Positions 47,086-56,241 of a DNA stretch of 64,000 nucleotides are shown here, piece after piece. The position numbers and the translations under genes are program-made. Within the stretch, counting starts at the first letter, position 1. Each line of letters begins with the position of its first letter. The notes under the pieces were generated by a model. It was not told the origin of the DNA. It worked only from the letters and a program-made list of their open reading frames with translations, and made no database searches. The stretch lies in NCBI RefSeq assembly GCF_002115825.1, contig NZ_JFJZ01000010.1, positions 62,001-126,000 of the forward strand. Reading direction: 5' to 3'. Source of the DNA: Thalassospira sp. MCCC 1A01428 (GTDB lineage Bacteria; Pseudomonadota; Alphaproteobacteria; Rhodospirillales; Thalassospiraceae).

Positions 47086-47847
47086 ATGCAGCCAACGCCG
47101 CACACATCCCGCGACGATATCAGCACCACCAACGAGGATGGCCGCCCCAAAAGAGTGGCCGACCGGGTAGCCGACGCCCTGCTGGCCCAATTTGCCCAAG
47201 GTGCGTATTTGCCCGGCGAACGCCTGCCCGGGGAACGCCAACTGGCCGAAGACATGAATGTCAGCCGGGTTTCGGTGCGCGCAGCCTTGCAGAAACTTAA
47301 AACGCGCGGATATCTACGCGCCGTACAAGGCGGCGGAACCGAAGTTTTATCATCGACCGGCATCGAAATGGATGTTGCGATGACCGATCTGGTGCGCGGG
47401 TCCATCACCAATCTGTCTGATTTAATGGAACTGCGCCGCACACTGGAAACATGGGCGGCACGCCGCGCCGCTGAAAACGCCACAGACGAACAACTGGCGG
47501 AACTTCGCAGCAGCTTTCAGCGCGCCCATGACCCGCGACGGGCGGTTAAATACCGGGCAGAGGATGACCACCGCCTGCACATGATGATTGCCAAAGCCAG
47601 CGGCAGCATCATTTATTATCACCTGATGAAAATGCTGCATGACGTTTTGCAAACCGCCCTTGACGAAATTCGCTTTCATATTTTTGCCGGACCGCAATTT
47701 GACAACATGGTGCAAGCCCATCATCAGGCGATTATCGACGCCATTGCCGCCCGCGACCCGGACCGCGCCGAACAGGCGATGTATAACCATTTGGGGGCCG
47801 TGATCGCCCATGTGACCGAACGCAATAAAGACCGGTCACAAAATTAA
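47086..47847 (+). CDS. GntR/FadR-family regulator (FCD domain)
   Basis: 253 residues from ATG 47086 (GGAGAG 10 bases upstream; ATG 47035 is the alternative without a site). The winged helix RVADRVADALLAQFAQGAYLPGERLPGERQLAEDMNVSRVSVRAALQKLKTRGYLRAVQGGGTEV is classic GntR. The FCD ligand domain (about 105-240) has DDHRLHMMIAKASG and HHQAIIDAIAARDPDRAEQAMYNHL with metal-binding His residues. It sits 77 bp before a glycerate 2-kinase gene and probably controls it in response to a 2-carbon or 3-carbon acid. Confidence 0.9.
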   Translation: MQPTPHTSRDDISTTNEDGRPKRVADRVADALLAQFAQGAYLPGERLPGERQLAEDMNVSRVSVRAALQKLKTRGYLRAVQGGGTEVLSSTGIEMDVAMTDLVRGSITNLSDLMELRRTLETWAARRAAENATDEQLAELRSSFQRAHDPRRAVKYRAEDDHRLHMMIAKASGSIIYYHLMKMLHDVLQTALDEIRFHIFAGPQFDNMVQAHHQAIIDAIAARDPDRAEQAMYNHLGAVIAHVTERNKDRSQN

Positions 47848-47924
47848 TTCCGTTAACATTGGCCCGCCAAACCCGCCCCAAATGGCGGTAAAACAATATC
47901 CCTGTCCAGACCGGAGACATATCC

Positions 47925-49238
47925 ATGTCCTTGCAGCCTGCCAGATTGCCCGAACCGCCCCGTAACATTTTGCGCAAATTGATGGACGCGGCCCTGCGCG
48001 CGGCCGACCCGGCTGTGCAAATTCCACACAACATGCCGGTTTTGCCCCGCGGTAAAACCATCGTGATTGGCGCAGGCAAGGCATCGGCACATATGGCACG
48101 CTGTTTCGAGGAATGCTGGATCAAAGCCAACGGCCGCGATGATATTGAAAACAGGCTGGGTGGGCTGGTCGTCACCCGCTATGGCCATGCGGCCCCTTGC
48201 AACCACATTGAAATTATCGAGGCATCACACCCCGTACCCGATGCCGCCGGACAAGAAGCCGCCCAACGCATTTTTGATATCGCCCGCAAAGCCGGGCCGG
48301 ATGATTTGATTGTCTGCATGATTTCGGGGGGCGGATCGGCCCTTTTGGCCTTGCCCGCACCCGGCATTACCCTGGAAGACAAACAGGCCATCAGCAAAGC
48401 CCTGCTAAAAAGCGGGGCAACGATTTCGGAAATGAATTGTGTGCGCAAACATCTGTCCGCGATCAAGGGCGGGCGACTGGCACAAGCCGGGGCGAAGGCC
48501 CGCATGGTGACCTATCTGGTGTCTGACGTGCCCGGCGACGACCCGGCGATTATTGCATCTGGCCCGACTGTTGCCGACCCCACCAGCCAAAAAGATGCCC
48601 GCGCCATTCTTGCGCGCTATGGCATTGCACTGCCTGCATCGGTGGAAAAAACCCTGAACAACCACGATTTTGAAACCATCAAACCCGACCATGACTGCTT
48701 CGCTGGCAATGAAACTGTTATGCTGTCCCGCCCACAAGATTCATTGCTGGCAGCGGCCAAAGCCGCGTCAGAACTGGGGTTGAACCCGGTTATTCTGGGC
48801 GATGCAATTGAAGGGGAATCGCGCGAGATTGCCAAAATGCACGCTGGTATCGCCCGGCAAGTCGCCCGGCATAACCAACCTGCTGTAAAACCCTGTGTTT
48901 TGCTTTCGGGCGGGGAAACCACCGTCACCGTGCGCGGCGAAGGCGGCCGTGGGGGCCGTAATGCCGAGTTTATGTTGTCACTATTGCTGCAATTGCGCGA
49001 CGAAGCGGGCTTTGCCGCCCTTGCCATTGATACCGATGGCATTGATGGCAGCGAAGATAACGCCGGTGCGATTATGGACAGTGAAAGCTGGGCCAAGGCC
49101 CAAACCCGGCAAATAGATTTGGCTGATTATCTTGATCGTAACGATGCCTATAGCGCGTTTGAAAAACTTGATGACCTGATTGTCACCGGCCCGACGCTGA
49201 CCAACGTGAACGATTTTCGCGCCATCCTGATTTTTTAA
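47925..49238 (+). CDS. Glycerate 2-kinase (MOFRL family)
   Basis: 437 residues of the DUF4147/MOFRL family (GckA/TtuD type) that phosphorylates D-glycerate to 2-phosphoglycerate. IVIGAGKASAHMA, GGLVVTRYGHA, ASHPVPDAAG, CMISGGGSALLALPAPGITLEDK, LVSDVPGDDPAIIASGPTV, LSGGETTVTVRGEGGRGGRNAEF and TDGIDGSEDNAGA are the family blocks. GGAGA precedes ATG 47925. Some homologues are annotated as hydroxypyruvate reductase. With the GntR gene and the hydroxypyruvate isomerase at 51436, it points to glyoxylate/glycerate use. Confidence 0.92.
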   Translation: MSLQPARLPEPPRNILRKLMDAALRAADPAVQIPHNMPVLPRGKTIVIGAGKASAHMARCFEECWIKANGRDDIENRLGGLVVTRYGHAAPCNHIEIIEASHPVPDAAGQEAAQRIFDIARKAGPDDLIVCMISGGGSALLALPAPGITLEDKQAISKALLKSGATISEMNCVRKHLSAIKGGRLAQAGAKARMVTYLVSDVPGDDPAIIASGPTVADPTSQKDARAILARYGIALPASVEKTLNNHDFETIKPDHDCFAGNETVMLSRPQDSLLAAAKAASELGLNPVILGDAIEGESREIAKMHAGIARQVARHNQPAVKPCVLLSGGETTVTVRGEGGRGGRNAEFMLSLLLQLRDEAGFAALAIDTDGIDGSEDNAGAIMDSESWAKAQTRQIDLADYLDRNDAYSAFEKLDDLIVTGPTLTNVNDFRAILIF

Positions 49239-49643
49239 CAAAGACCCGCTTTTACAGACAGATCGCGCCCGGGCTGGCAGCACTGGTCCAGGCGATCCTT
49301 CATTAATTTATCACATCATTTCCGGAAATGTCTTGGCCCAAGCCGATTCGCAAGGGTTACACACAGAATCCGTGATCCATTTCGCCGGCAAAACGCGGCT
49401 AGCGAAACCACGCATCTGCGTGAGCATTCTTTTCAAAGAAAATCACCTCTCAAACGCCTTTACCCGCCGGAAAAATTCAACGTCTCACCGTCAATAATGA
49501 AAATTGAACCTGAACTTCAATTACAATTCATAGTAGAATAACAATCGATTTTATATGCGCATATCAGAAACCTCGCGCCACGCGAGAACGATCTTCCATG
49601 TCTGTTCGGCAGCATCTTTGCTGCGATTATAGAGGATGCCATC
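49239..49643. other. Gene-free region upstream of the CHASE3 chemoreceptor
   Basis: About 405 bp. It contains the perfect 12-bp palindrome ATATGCGCATAT (49553-49564) followed by the hairpin CTCGCG-CCA-CGCGAG (49572-49586), close to the chemoreceptor start. No gene or confident promoter elements seen. Confidence 0.5.
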
Positions 49644-51359
49644 ATGTCGTTCCAAAATGTCAGGCTGAAACTGAAAGTTCTGTTCGGGATCCTAAGCCCC
49701 CTTTTGTTCTTGCTGGTGCTTGCAGGTGTTTCCGTCTTCAGCATTCGCTCCATGCTATCGACAAGCAAATGGGTCGAACATACCAACGAGGTCCTAATTG
49801 ATATCGAGACGATCACGGCATCTGCAATCAACATGGAAACCGGGATGCGCGGATATCTTCTTTCGGGGAACGAAGACTTTTTGGCCCCCTATAATGAAGG
49901 CGAAAAAAACGTCTATTCCCAAATAGAGAACCTGAAAAAAGTTGTTTCGGACAATCCAACGCAAGTAAACCGCCTTAATGAAGCGGAAAAAATACTCAAG
50001 GACTGGCAAGCAAATGTGACGAAGCCAATGATCAATATCCGGCGCGATATTGTGGCAAATCGCACCAGCAATGACAGCGGCATTACAACAATGGATGGAT
50101 TATCCAAACTTGTTGGCGAGGCACGGGGAAAAACATATTTGGACCAATTCCGCGCCACCATGAATGACATTCACGGCGCGGAAGCAAAACTTCTTGATTT
50201 AAGACAAGCCGAAAATCACGACACGGTTTTCTTTGCCTATAGCATGATTGCGGGTTGTGTCGTGATTGCGCTGGGGGTTGGCGTCATCATGGCATTTGTC
50301 ATTGGCGGTGCCATTGCCTCCCCCATTATTCGCATGACAGAAACCATGCGCGTCCTGGCATCAGGGGACAAAACCATTGACGTCCCCGACACAGACCGGG
50401 GCGACGAAATTGGCGAAATGGCAACCGCCGTCGGGGTTTTCAAGGAAAACATGATCAAAGCGGACCAATTGGCTGCGCGCGAAGTTGAACAAAGCAAAGA
50501 ACGCGAAACCAGGGCAAAAAAAATAGAACAGGCAACCGGCGATTTTGACGCCATCATTGCCCAGGTATTAACAGCGGTTATTTCGTCGGCATCCCAAATG
50601 GGCAATACGGCAAACTCGATGCTCGATACCGCGAACAATACCAACCAGCGCGCCGCCACCGTTGCAGCCGCGTCCGAACAGGCATCCGCCAATGTGCAAA
50701 GCGTTGCCACCGCCACCGAACAACTATCTTCGTCTATTAACGAAATCAGCCGGCAAATTTCACAATCATCCGACACCGCACAACGTGCTGTGAACGAAGC
50801 TGAAGCAACCAACCAGCAAATGCAGGGCCTGGTTACCGCGGCTCAAAAGGTCGGCGAAGTTGTCAGCCTGATTTCAAATATAGCCCAACAGACCAATCTT
50901 CTGGCGTTGAATGCCACAATCGAGGCCGCCCGCGCCGGCGAGGCCGGAAAGGGATTTGCGGTTGTGGCAAATGAAGTCAAGAGCCTGGCCAATGAAACAG
51001 CCAAGGCAACAGGCGAAATCAGCCAACAAATTGAAACAATTCAGACCGAAACACACATGGCCGTCGACGCCATCCTGTCAATTACCAAAACCATTGATGA
51101 AATGAACGCCATCACGGTGGCAATTTCATCGGCAATGGAAGAACAGGATGCCGCAACCAAGGAAATCACCCGCAATATTCAGCAGGCATCGACCGGCACC
51201 AACGATGTCAGCGCCAATATTATAGAAGTCAGAAATTCCGTCGGAAATACCGAAAACGCCGCCGGGCAGGTAAGCGATGTCGCACGGGACCTGACAACAA
51301 AAGCAGACGACCTGAAATCACAGGTCGAAACTTTCCTGACCTGTGTACGCACGGCCTGA
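49644..51359 (+). CDS. Methyl-accepting chemotaxis protein with CHASE3 sensor
   Basis: 571 residues. TM1 is about 12-34; the periplasmic CHASE3 domain (about 40-185) carries [30 protein letters not shown]2 is about 193-215; HAMP about 216-268; and the signalling domain tip is [32 protein letters not shown]. It ends FLTCVRTA with no CheR/B pentapeptide. Different from the three paralogs at 8025-16040. Located between glycerate kinase and hydroxypyruvate isomerase, so sensing of a related metabolite is possible but unproven. Confidence 0.92.
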   Translation: MSFQNVRLKLKVLFGILSPLLFLLVLAGVSVFSIRSMLSTSKWVEHTNEVLIDIETITASAINMETGMRGYLLSGNEDFLAPYNEGEKNVYSQIENLKKVVSDNPTQVNRLNEAEKILKDWQANVTKPMINIRRDIVANRTSNDSGITTMDGLSKLVGEARGKTYLDQFRATMNDIHGAEAKLLDLRQAENHDTVFFAYSMIAGCVVIALGVGVIMAFVIGGAIASPIIRMTETMRVLASGDKTIDVPDTDRGDEIGEMATAVGVFKENMIKADQLAAREVEQSKERETRAKKIEQATGDFDAIIAQVLTAVISSASQMGNTANSMLDTANNTNQRAATVAAASEQASANVQSVATATEQLSSSINEISRQISQSSDTAQRAVNEAEATNQQMQGLVTAAQKVGEVVSLISNIAQQTNLLALNATIEAARAGEAGKGFAVVANEVKSLANETAKATGEISQQIETIQTETHMAVDAILSITKTIDEMNAITVAISSAMEEQDAATKEITRNIQQASTGTNDVSANIIEVRNSVGNTENAAGQVSDVARDLTTKADDLKSQVETFLTCVRTA

Positions 51360-51377
51360 CAGGCAAGACATTTTGTA

Positions 51378-51415
51378 CTGACCGGATAGAACATGCCGCC
51401 TCCGGTCAGACTTTT
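51378..51415. terminator. Hairpin between the CHASE3 chemoreceptor and hydroxypyruvate isomerase
   Basis: 9-bp perfect stem CTGACCGGA / TCCGGTCAG with a 14-base loop, then ACTTTT on the plus strand. Likely terminator for the chemoreceptor gene; it may serve both convergent genes. Confidence 0.6.
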
Positions 51416-51435
51416 CACAAGAACACGCACAAACC

Positions 51436-52224
51436 TCAGGAGACACTGCCTTGCCACAGCGAAAGCCAGCCAAGGCCTTCTTCAGTTGTGCCCTGGGGTT
51501 TGTATTCACATCCAATCCAGCCATCATACCCCAACCGGTCAAGCAGATAAAACAGGAACGAACAATTTAACTCGCCCCGGTCAGGTTCATGACGGCCCGG
51601 CACCCCGGCAATTTGCACATGGCGAATTTTGGGCAAATGTTTACCCAACCGCGATGCAATGTCGCCGCCAACAAGCTGAGCGTGATAAATATCAAACTGC
51701 AATGCCAGATTGGGATGGTTAAGCTGGTCAATAATCACTGCCGCCTGCTCGACAGAATTTAGCAAATATCCCGGCATCTCATTGCCACTAATTGGTTCGA
51801 TCAGTATGGTAACGCCTGCTTTGGCTGCTTCATCGGCGGCATATAACAAATTATCGCAATAAAGGCGGGCCAGTTCGCCAGGGTCTTCGCCCTTTTCCAT
51901 ATTGCCTGCCATGCAATGAAGCATGTCGCAGTTAAGGGCTGCGGCATAATCCAGCGCCCTGAAAACAGAATCACGAAATTCATCTTCGCGGCCCGGACGG
52001 CACGCCAAACCCCGGTCCCCTGCATCCCAGTCGCCAAGTGGCAAATTAAACAAAACCTGGGTTAAATCATTGTCGGATAACTGACGCTTGATGTCGTTCA
52101 TCGCCATGTCATAGGCGCCAATATATTCAACCCCGCTAAACCCGGCAGATGCCGCAGCAGCAAAACGTTTTTCAAACGGGTGATCAGCAAACAAAAACGA
52201 CAGATTGGCACAAAACCGGGGCAT
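51436..52224 (-). CDS. hyi: Hydroxypyruvate isomerase family protein
   Basis: 262-residue TIM barrel of the xylose-isomerase-like family, interconverting hydroxypyruvate and tartronate semialdehyde. MPRFCANLSFLFADHPFEKRFAAAASAGFSGVEYIG, LIEPISGNEMPGYLLNS, LQFDIYHAQ, IRHVQIAGVPGRHEPDRGELN and GWIGCEYKP contain the metal-binding Glu, Asp, His and Glu. The ATG at 52224 follows GGGG at good spacing; a GTG 18 bp earlier is less likely. It complements glycerate 2-kinase at 47925. Confidence 0.9.
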   Translation of the reverse strand: MPRFCANLSFLFADHPFEKRFAAAASAGFSGVEYIGAYDMAMNDIKRQLSDNDLTQVLFNLPLGDWDAGDRGLACRPGREDEFRDSVFRALDYAAALNCDMLHCMAGNMEKGEDPGELARLYCDNLLYAADEAAKAGVTILIEPISGNEMPGYLLNSVEQAAVIIDQLNHPNLALQFDIYHAQLVGGDIASRLGKHLPKIRHVQIAGVPGRHEPDRGELNCSFLFYLLDRLGYDGWIGCEYKPQGTTEEGLGWLSLWQGSVS

Positions 52225-52394
52225 GGGATCATCCCCTTTCACGAAACATGAACAACCCGTGCATGATTTGCCCTCACAGTGTTGCCGTCAACATAGATTC
52301 TGTGGTGCCCGCACGATTAAAGTAACGCCTTTACCAAAACCCGGTTTAGCCACACGGTAACGTGGATATTGTTAAAGGAAATATGCGTTAACTT

Positions 52395-53285
52395 TCACCG
52401 ATCCTTATCACGGGCAATTTCCGCAGCGACCCATTCGCCAAAAGCCTGTATTTCGGCTTGACGGGCACCTTTGCCACTGTGAAGCAAATGATATTGATAC
52501 CCCCGTATCTGCGGGCCAAAAGGTTGCTCTAAAAGTCCGCTTTGGCGTTCCTGCACCGTCATTTCAAAACTGGCAAGTACGACACCGTGCCCGGCGATGG
52601 CCGCCTGAATGGCATGGGTATCATCGCTAAACGCAAGGCCGGTTGTTAAATCTGCATCACGGATCCGGGCTGTATCAAACCAGCGCGCCCAGGTTGGCGT
52701 CATCGCATCAGAATGCAACCATTTCAGATTCAACAATGGTGTTTTTCGCAAATCATCGGGTGTTTGCACATTCAGAACCGGGCTTGCCATTGGCGCAAAA
52801 TGTTCAAAAAACAGGGGCTGCACAATCAGCCCCGGATAAGGACCTGCACCATAACGTATGGCTGCATCTACACTATTTGCTGCCAGATCAACGACATCAA
52901 CCGATGTATGCAAACTTAAATGAATGTCAGGATGCGCCACCTTAAACCGTGGCAAACGCGGCAACAACCATTTGGCCGCAAATGACGGTAACACCGAAAC
53001 AGTCAGGCTACGTTGTGCTTTACGCCGTTTTAAGTGTTCTATAACGCGGGAAAACTCATGAAACCCATCACGCAGCACCGGAAATAATTCCTGCCCGGCG
53101 TTGGTCAACTGCACCTGCCTGGGCGCACGATCAAACAGGCGCAGGCCAAGCGTTTCTTCAAGCAAACGTATCTGATGGCTGATTGCTGTTGGTGTCACGG
53201 CAAGTTCGGTTGCGGCCTTTTTAAAACTCAGGTGTCGGGCCGCAGCCTCGAACGCGCGAAGGGCAGCAAGAGGTGGCAATGACAT
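52395..53285 (-). CDS. LysR-family regulator (GcvA-like)
   Basis: 296 residues. The N-terminus PLAALRAFEAAARHLSFKKAATELAVTPTAISHQIRLLEETLGLRLFDRAPRQVQLTNAG is the GcvA/AmpR-type helix-turn-helix; the effector domain follows. It is transcribed divergently from an azoreductase with a shared 124-bp region containing a strong dyad, so it most likely controls that gene and itself. Confidence 0.92.
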   Translation of the reverse strand: MSLPPLAALRAFEAAARHLSFKKAATELAVTPTAISHQIRLLEETLGLRLFDRAPRQVQLTNAGQELFPVLRDGFHEFSRVIEHLKRRKAQRSLTVSVLPSFAAKWLLPRLPRFKVAHPDIHLSLHTSVDVVDLAANSVDAAIRYGAGPYPGLIVQPLFFEHFAPMASPVLNVQTPDDLRKTPLLNLKWLHSDAMTPTWARWFDTARIRDADLTTGLAFSDDTHAIQAAIAGHGVVLASFEMTVQERQSGLLEQPFGPQIRGYQYHLLHSGKGARQAEIQAFGEWVAAEIARDKDR

Positions 53286-53305
53286 ATAGGTGAATTTAAC
53301 TCATC

Positions 53306-53357
53306 TAATAGTTGACGTATTCGATTTTGATTGTATCCAATTTACCGTCAATTATTA
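53306..53357. promoter_or_regulatory. 12-bp inverted repeat in the LysR/azoreductase divergent promoter
   Basis: TAATAGTTGACG (53306-53317) and CGTCAATTATTA (53346-53357) are inverted with one mismatch, centres 40 bp apart (about four turns), spanning the shared intergenic region. Candidate LysR operator. Confidence 0.55.
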
Positions 53358-53409
53358 CCACAGTTTTGCACAAATAAAGATGATTTCAATTCATCACAGG
53401 AGCACCATT

Positions 53410-54087
53410 GTGGCAACCATTTTACATATCGACAGCAGCGCACGGCCTGGCCGCTCTGATCTGGCCCCGCACGGGTCGCACAGCCGCAGGTTAACTGCGC
53501 ATTTCATCGAAAACTGGCGTCAACATCGCCCCGACGATACGATTATGTATCGTGATGTTGGCGCAAACCCGCCCGCCCCGATTACCGGCGACTGGATCCA
53601 CGCCGCTTTCACCAAACCGGATCAGCGCGAAAACTGGATGCAGGATGTTCTGGCCGAAAGCGATATGCTGATTGATGAATTGCTAAAAGCCGACGTGATC
53701 GTGGCTGGTGTGCCCATGTATAATTTTGGCATGCCCGCCCAAATGAAGGCATGGATTGAAAATATTGTCCGCGTCGGGCGAACCTTCGGCTTTGACCGGT
53801 CGCGCGGCACCATCCCTTATTGGCCGATGGTAACCGACAACAAATCCGTTGTCGTTTTATCATCCAGGGGCGATTACGGTTATAATCCCGGCGAAAGAAT
53901 TGCCCATTTAAACCATGTGGAAGGCGGCGTTTTCACCCCGCTGGAATATATCGGCATTACCGATCACCACAGCGCCGCAATCGAATATGACGAATTCGCC
54001 GACACCCGGACGCACCGGTCAATTATGACGGCGGAAAACGATACCGCCAAAATCGTTGAGAAACTTGTGGCTCAACATGGCACCTAA
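53410..54087 (+). CDS. azoR: FMN-dependent NADH-azoreductase (flavodoxin-like, GTG start)
   Basis: 225 residues from GTG 53410 (CAGGAG upstream). The product begins (M)ATILHIDSSARPGRSDL, the AzoR/NQO-family N-terminus. Further landmarks are DVIVAGVPMYNFGMPAQMKAWIENIVRVGRTFGF and VVVLSSRGDYGYNPGE, the FMN-binding loops. The earlier open frame from 53290 crosses the operator and is rejected. Quinone or nitro/azo reduction and thiol-stress defence are the usual roles. Confidence 0.9.
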   Translation: MATILHIDSSARPGRSDLAPHGSHSRRLTAHFIENWRQHRPDDTIMYRDVGANPPAPITGDWIHAAFTKPDQRENWMQDVLAESDMLIDELLKADVIVAGVPMYNFGMPAQMKAWIENIVRVGRTFGFDRSRGTIPYWPMVTDNKSVVVLSSRGDYGYNPGERIAHLNHVEGGVFTPLEYIGITDHHSAAIEYDEFADTRTHRSIMTAENDTAKIVEKLVAQHGT

Positions 54088-54109
54088 ATAATCCAGGCAT
54101 GAACAAAGC

Positions 54110-54141
54110 TGTCAGCAAAGGGATTCATCGCTTTGCTGACA
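54110..54141. terminator. Hairpin between the azoreductase and a convergent LysR gene
   Basis: Perfect 11-bp stem TGTCAGCAAAG / CTTTGCTGACA, 10-base loop. The T-tail is weak on both strands, so its strength is uncertain. Confidence 0.5.
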
Positions 54142-54146
54142 CCCCC

Positions 54147-55061
54147 CTAAATGGGCATCGCCGCTGTTCGCTGGATCCGCCAATGATCCTTCATACCGCT
54201 TACCAACGCATCAAACACAACCCGGCAGCGCAAATTATTACGTAAGTCTTCGTGCATGGTCACCCAGCTATCAATAACAAATGAAAATTCTGGCAAAACA
54301 TGCACCAAATTCGGGTCGCGGCGAGCGACACCAACCTGACAGGCACCAATGCCGTATCCGGCACGGATCATTGCCAAATGGGCAAGATGCTGGTCGGATC
54401 GAAACGAAAAATGGCAGTTATGAAACGCCTCGGGCAAGGATTGCATCATTCGCCGATCTTGCGGGTCCCGGTCAATACCGATCAGGTCGTGTTCAACCAG
54501 CCCCTCAATGTGCTGCGGCATACCTTTGCGCGCCAGATAATCGCAATGGGCAAACAGGCCCAGATTAATTTCACCAATATGCTGCACCACCAGCGCATCC
54601 TGACGCGGCGTAACCATCCGTACGGCAATATCGGCATCCCGGCGCAACAAATCTTCAACCTGGTTGCCAAGCGCCAGTTCTATTTCCAGATCGGGATAAT
54701 TCCGCCGCAAATCGGTTAAAATACCGGGCAGAACCTCGACCCCGATCACATCGCTGGCGGTCACGCGCACCGTACCGCGCACCTCCTCATCCAGGCCGCT
54801 GGCCGCACGCAAAATCATATCGGCGGCAGCTTTCAGGTTTTCGGCATGGGGGCGTAATGACAAGGCAGCATCGGTAGGCAACAAACCGCCTGACGACCGG
54901 GTAAACAGGGTAACACCCAATTGACGTTGCAACTCGTCAATATGGCGGCCCAATGTCGGTTGGGTCAGGCCAAGAGCACGCGCCGCCGCCGACAATGATC
55001 CATGCGTCAGCACCGCCAGAAAACTTCGATAAAGGCCCCAGTCCGGTTGATACCCATCCAT
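54147..55061 (-). CDS. LysR-family regulator divergent from an epimerase gene
   Basis: 304 residues. DWGLYRSFLAVLTHGSLSAAARALGLTQPTLGRHIDELQRQLGVTLFTRSSGGLLPTDAA is the helix-turn-helix; the remainder is the LysR effector domain. It shares a 118-bp divergent promoter region with the epimerase gene at 55180, its likely target. Confidence 0.92.
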   Translation of the reverse strand: MDGYQPDWGLYRSFLAVLTHGSLSAAARALGLTQPTLGRHIDELQRQLGVTLFTRSSGGLLPTDAALSLRPHAENLKAAADMILRAASGLDEEVRGTVRVTASDVIGVEVLPGILTDLRRNYPDLEIELALGNQVEDLLRRDADIAVRMVTPRQDALVVQHIGEINLGLFAHCDYLARKGMPQHIEGLVEHDLIGIDRDPQDRRMMQSLPEAFHNCHFSFRSDQHLAHLAMIRAGYGIGACQVGVARRDPNLVHVLPEFSFVIDSWVTMHEDLRNNLRCRVVFDALVSGMKDHWRIQRTAAMPI

Positions 55062-55064
55062 ACA

Positions 55065-55098
55065 TATTCTTATATCAAATATACAAACTTATAGAATA
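55065..55098. promoter_or_regulatory. Possible LysR dyad TATTCT-N22-AGAATA
   Basis: Six-base inverted arms within an AT-rich stretch immediately upstream of the LysR ATG, in the divergent region. Short arms make this a weak call. Confidence 0.3.
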
Positions 55099-55179
55099 CC
55101 GTTTATTTCGTTTCCCCCTACCCTGTGCATCTGAATAAACCCGTGTCCCGCACACTTCCCCTCGCACAGGAGACCACAT

Positions 55180-56241
55180 ATGGCAACCGCCCCAAAAACC
55201 GCCTTGATCCTGGGTGCCAATGGTGGCATTGGCCGCGCCGTTATGAACGAGCTCATCGGTCAAGGCTGGCACATTCGCGCCCTTGTTCGCGCCCTGCCCG
55301 ATATATCAGCAGCGCCCCCCGTATCCCCGCAACACGCCCGGCCAATCGACTGGATCGAAGGCGATGCCTTAAATAAACACGATGTTTTGCGCGCCGCCGA
55401 AAATGTTGATGTTATTATTCATGCTGTAAACCCGCCAGGTTATCGCAACTGGTCGACATATGTTTTACCCATGCTTGATAACAGCATTGCCGCCGCCATT
55501 GCCAACCGCACCCGCATCGTTCTGCCCGGCACTGTTTATAATTACGGGCCAGATGTTTTTCCTGATATTGACGAAAACGCCCCGCAAAACCCGAAAACCC
55601 GCAAAGGAACCATTCGCGCCATTATGGAACGCAGGCTTGAAAACGCCTGCACCAAAGGGGCACGGGTATTAATTTTACGCGCCGGTGATTTTTTTGGCCC
55701 CACCGCCAAAAATAACTGGTTTTCCCAGGGCCTGATCAAACCGGGCAAACCGGTTAAAACCATCATTTATCCCGGCGCAAAAAATACCGGCCATCAATGG
55801 GCTTATTTACCTGACGTAGCCGAAACAATATGCCGCTTGCTGGCGTGCGAAAACCAGTTAGACAATTTTGCCCGTTTCCATTTTGGCGGCCACTGGGATG
55901 CCAGCGGCACTGACATGATTAATGCCATTCGCACCGCCTGCAACAACCCGGCCCTGCCCGTGCGCCGGTTTCCGTGGTGGCTGATCAAACCGGCCACGTT
56001 ATTTGTGCCGTTTCTGCGTGAAATCGACGAAATGAAATATCTGTGGCGTCAACCCGTTCGGCTGAACAATTCACGGTTACGGACATTTCTGGGCGAAGAA
56101 CCCCACACCCCGTTGGAACAGGCCGTTAAAACCACCTTGGCCGCATTCAACTGCCTGCCAAAATACATGCATACCGCCAAAAGCGCTAATTCTGGCGATA
56201 CATATCCGCCTTTTCCGGGTCCGGTTCGACCGGGCCAATGA
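55180..56241 (+). CDS. NAD(P)-dependent epimerase/dehydratase family protein
   Basis: 353-residue Rossmann-fold extended SDR. The N-terminal LILGANGGIGRAVMNELIGQG is the GxxGxxG-type nucleotide motif. VIIHAVNPPGYRNW is the typical strand after it, and LPGTVYNYGPD resembles the catalytic Ser/Tyr neighbourhood, with Tyr and no clear YxxxK. It may be an NAD-binding reductase of unknown substrate. ATG 55180 has CAGGAG upstream. Its last 56 bp overlap the convergent ndh gene. Confidence 0.82.
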   Translation: MATAPKTALILGANGGIGRAVMNELIGQGWHIRALVRALPDISAAPPVSPQHARPIDWIEGDALNKHDVLRAAENVDVIIHAVNPPGYRNWSTYVLPMLDNSIAAAIANRTRIVLPGTVYNYGPDVFPDIDENAPQNPKTRKGTIRAIMERRLENACTKGARVLILRAGDFFGPTAKNNWFSQGLIKPGKPVKTIIYPGAKNTGHQWAYLPDVAETICRLLACENQLDNFARFHFGGHWDASGTDMINAIRTACNNPALPVRRFPWWLIKPATLFVPFLREIDEMKYLWRQPVRLNNSRLRTFLGEEPHTPLEQAVKTTLAAFNCLPKYMHTAKSANSGDTYPPFPGPVRPGQ

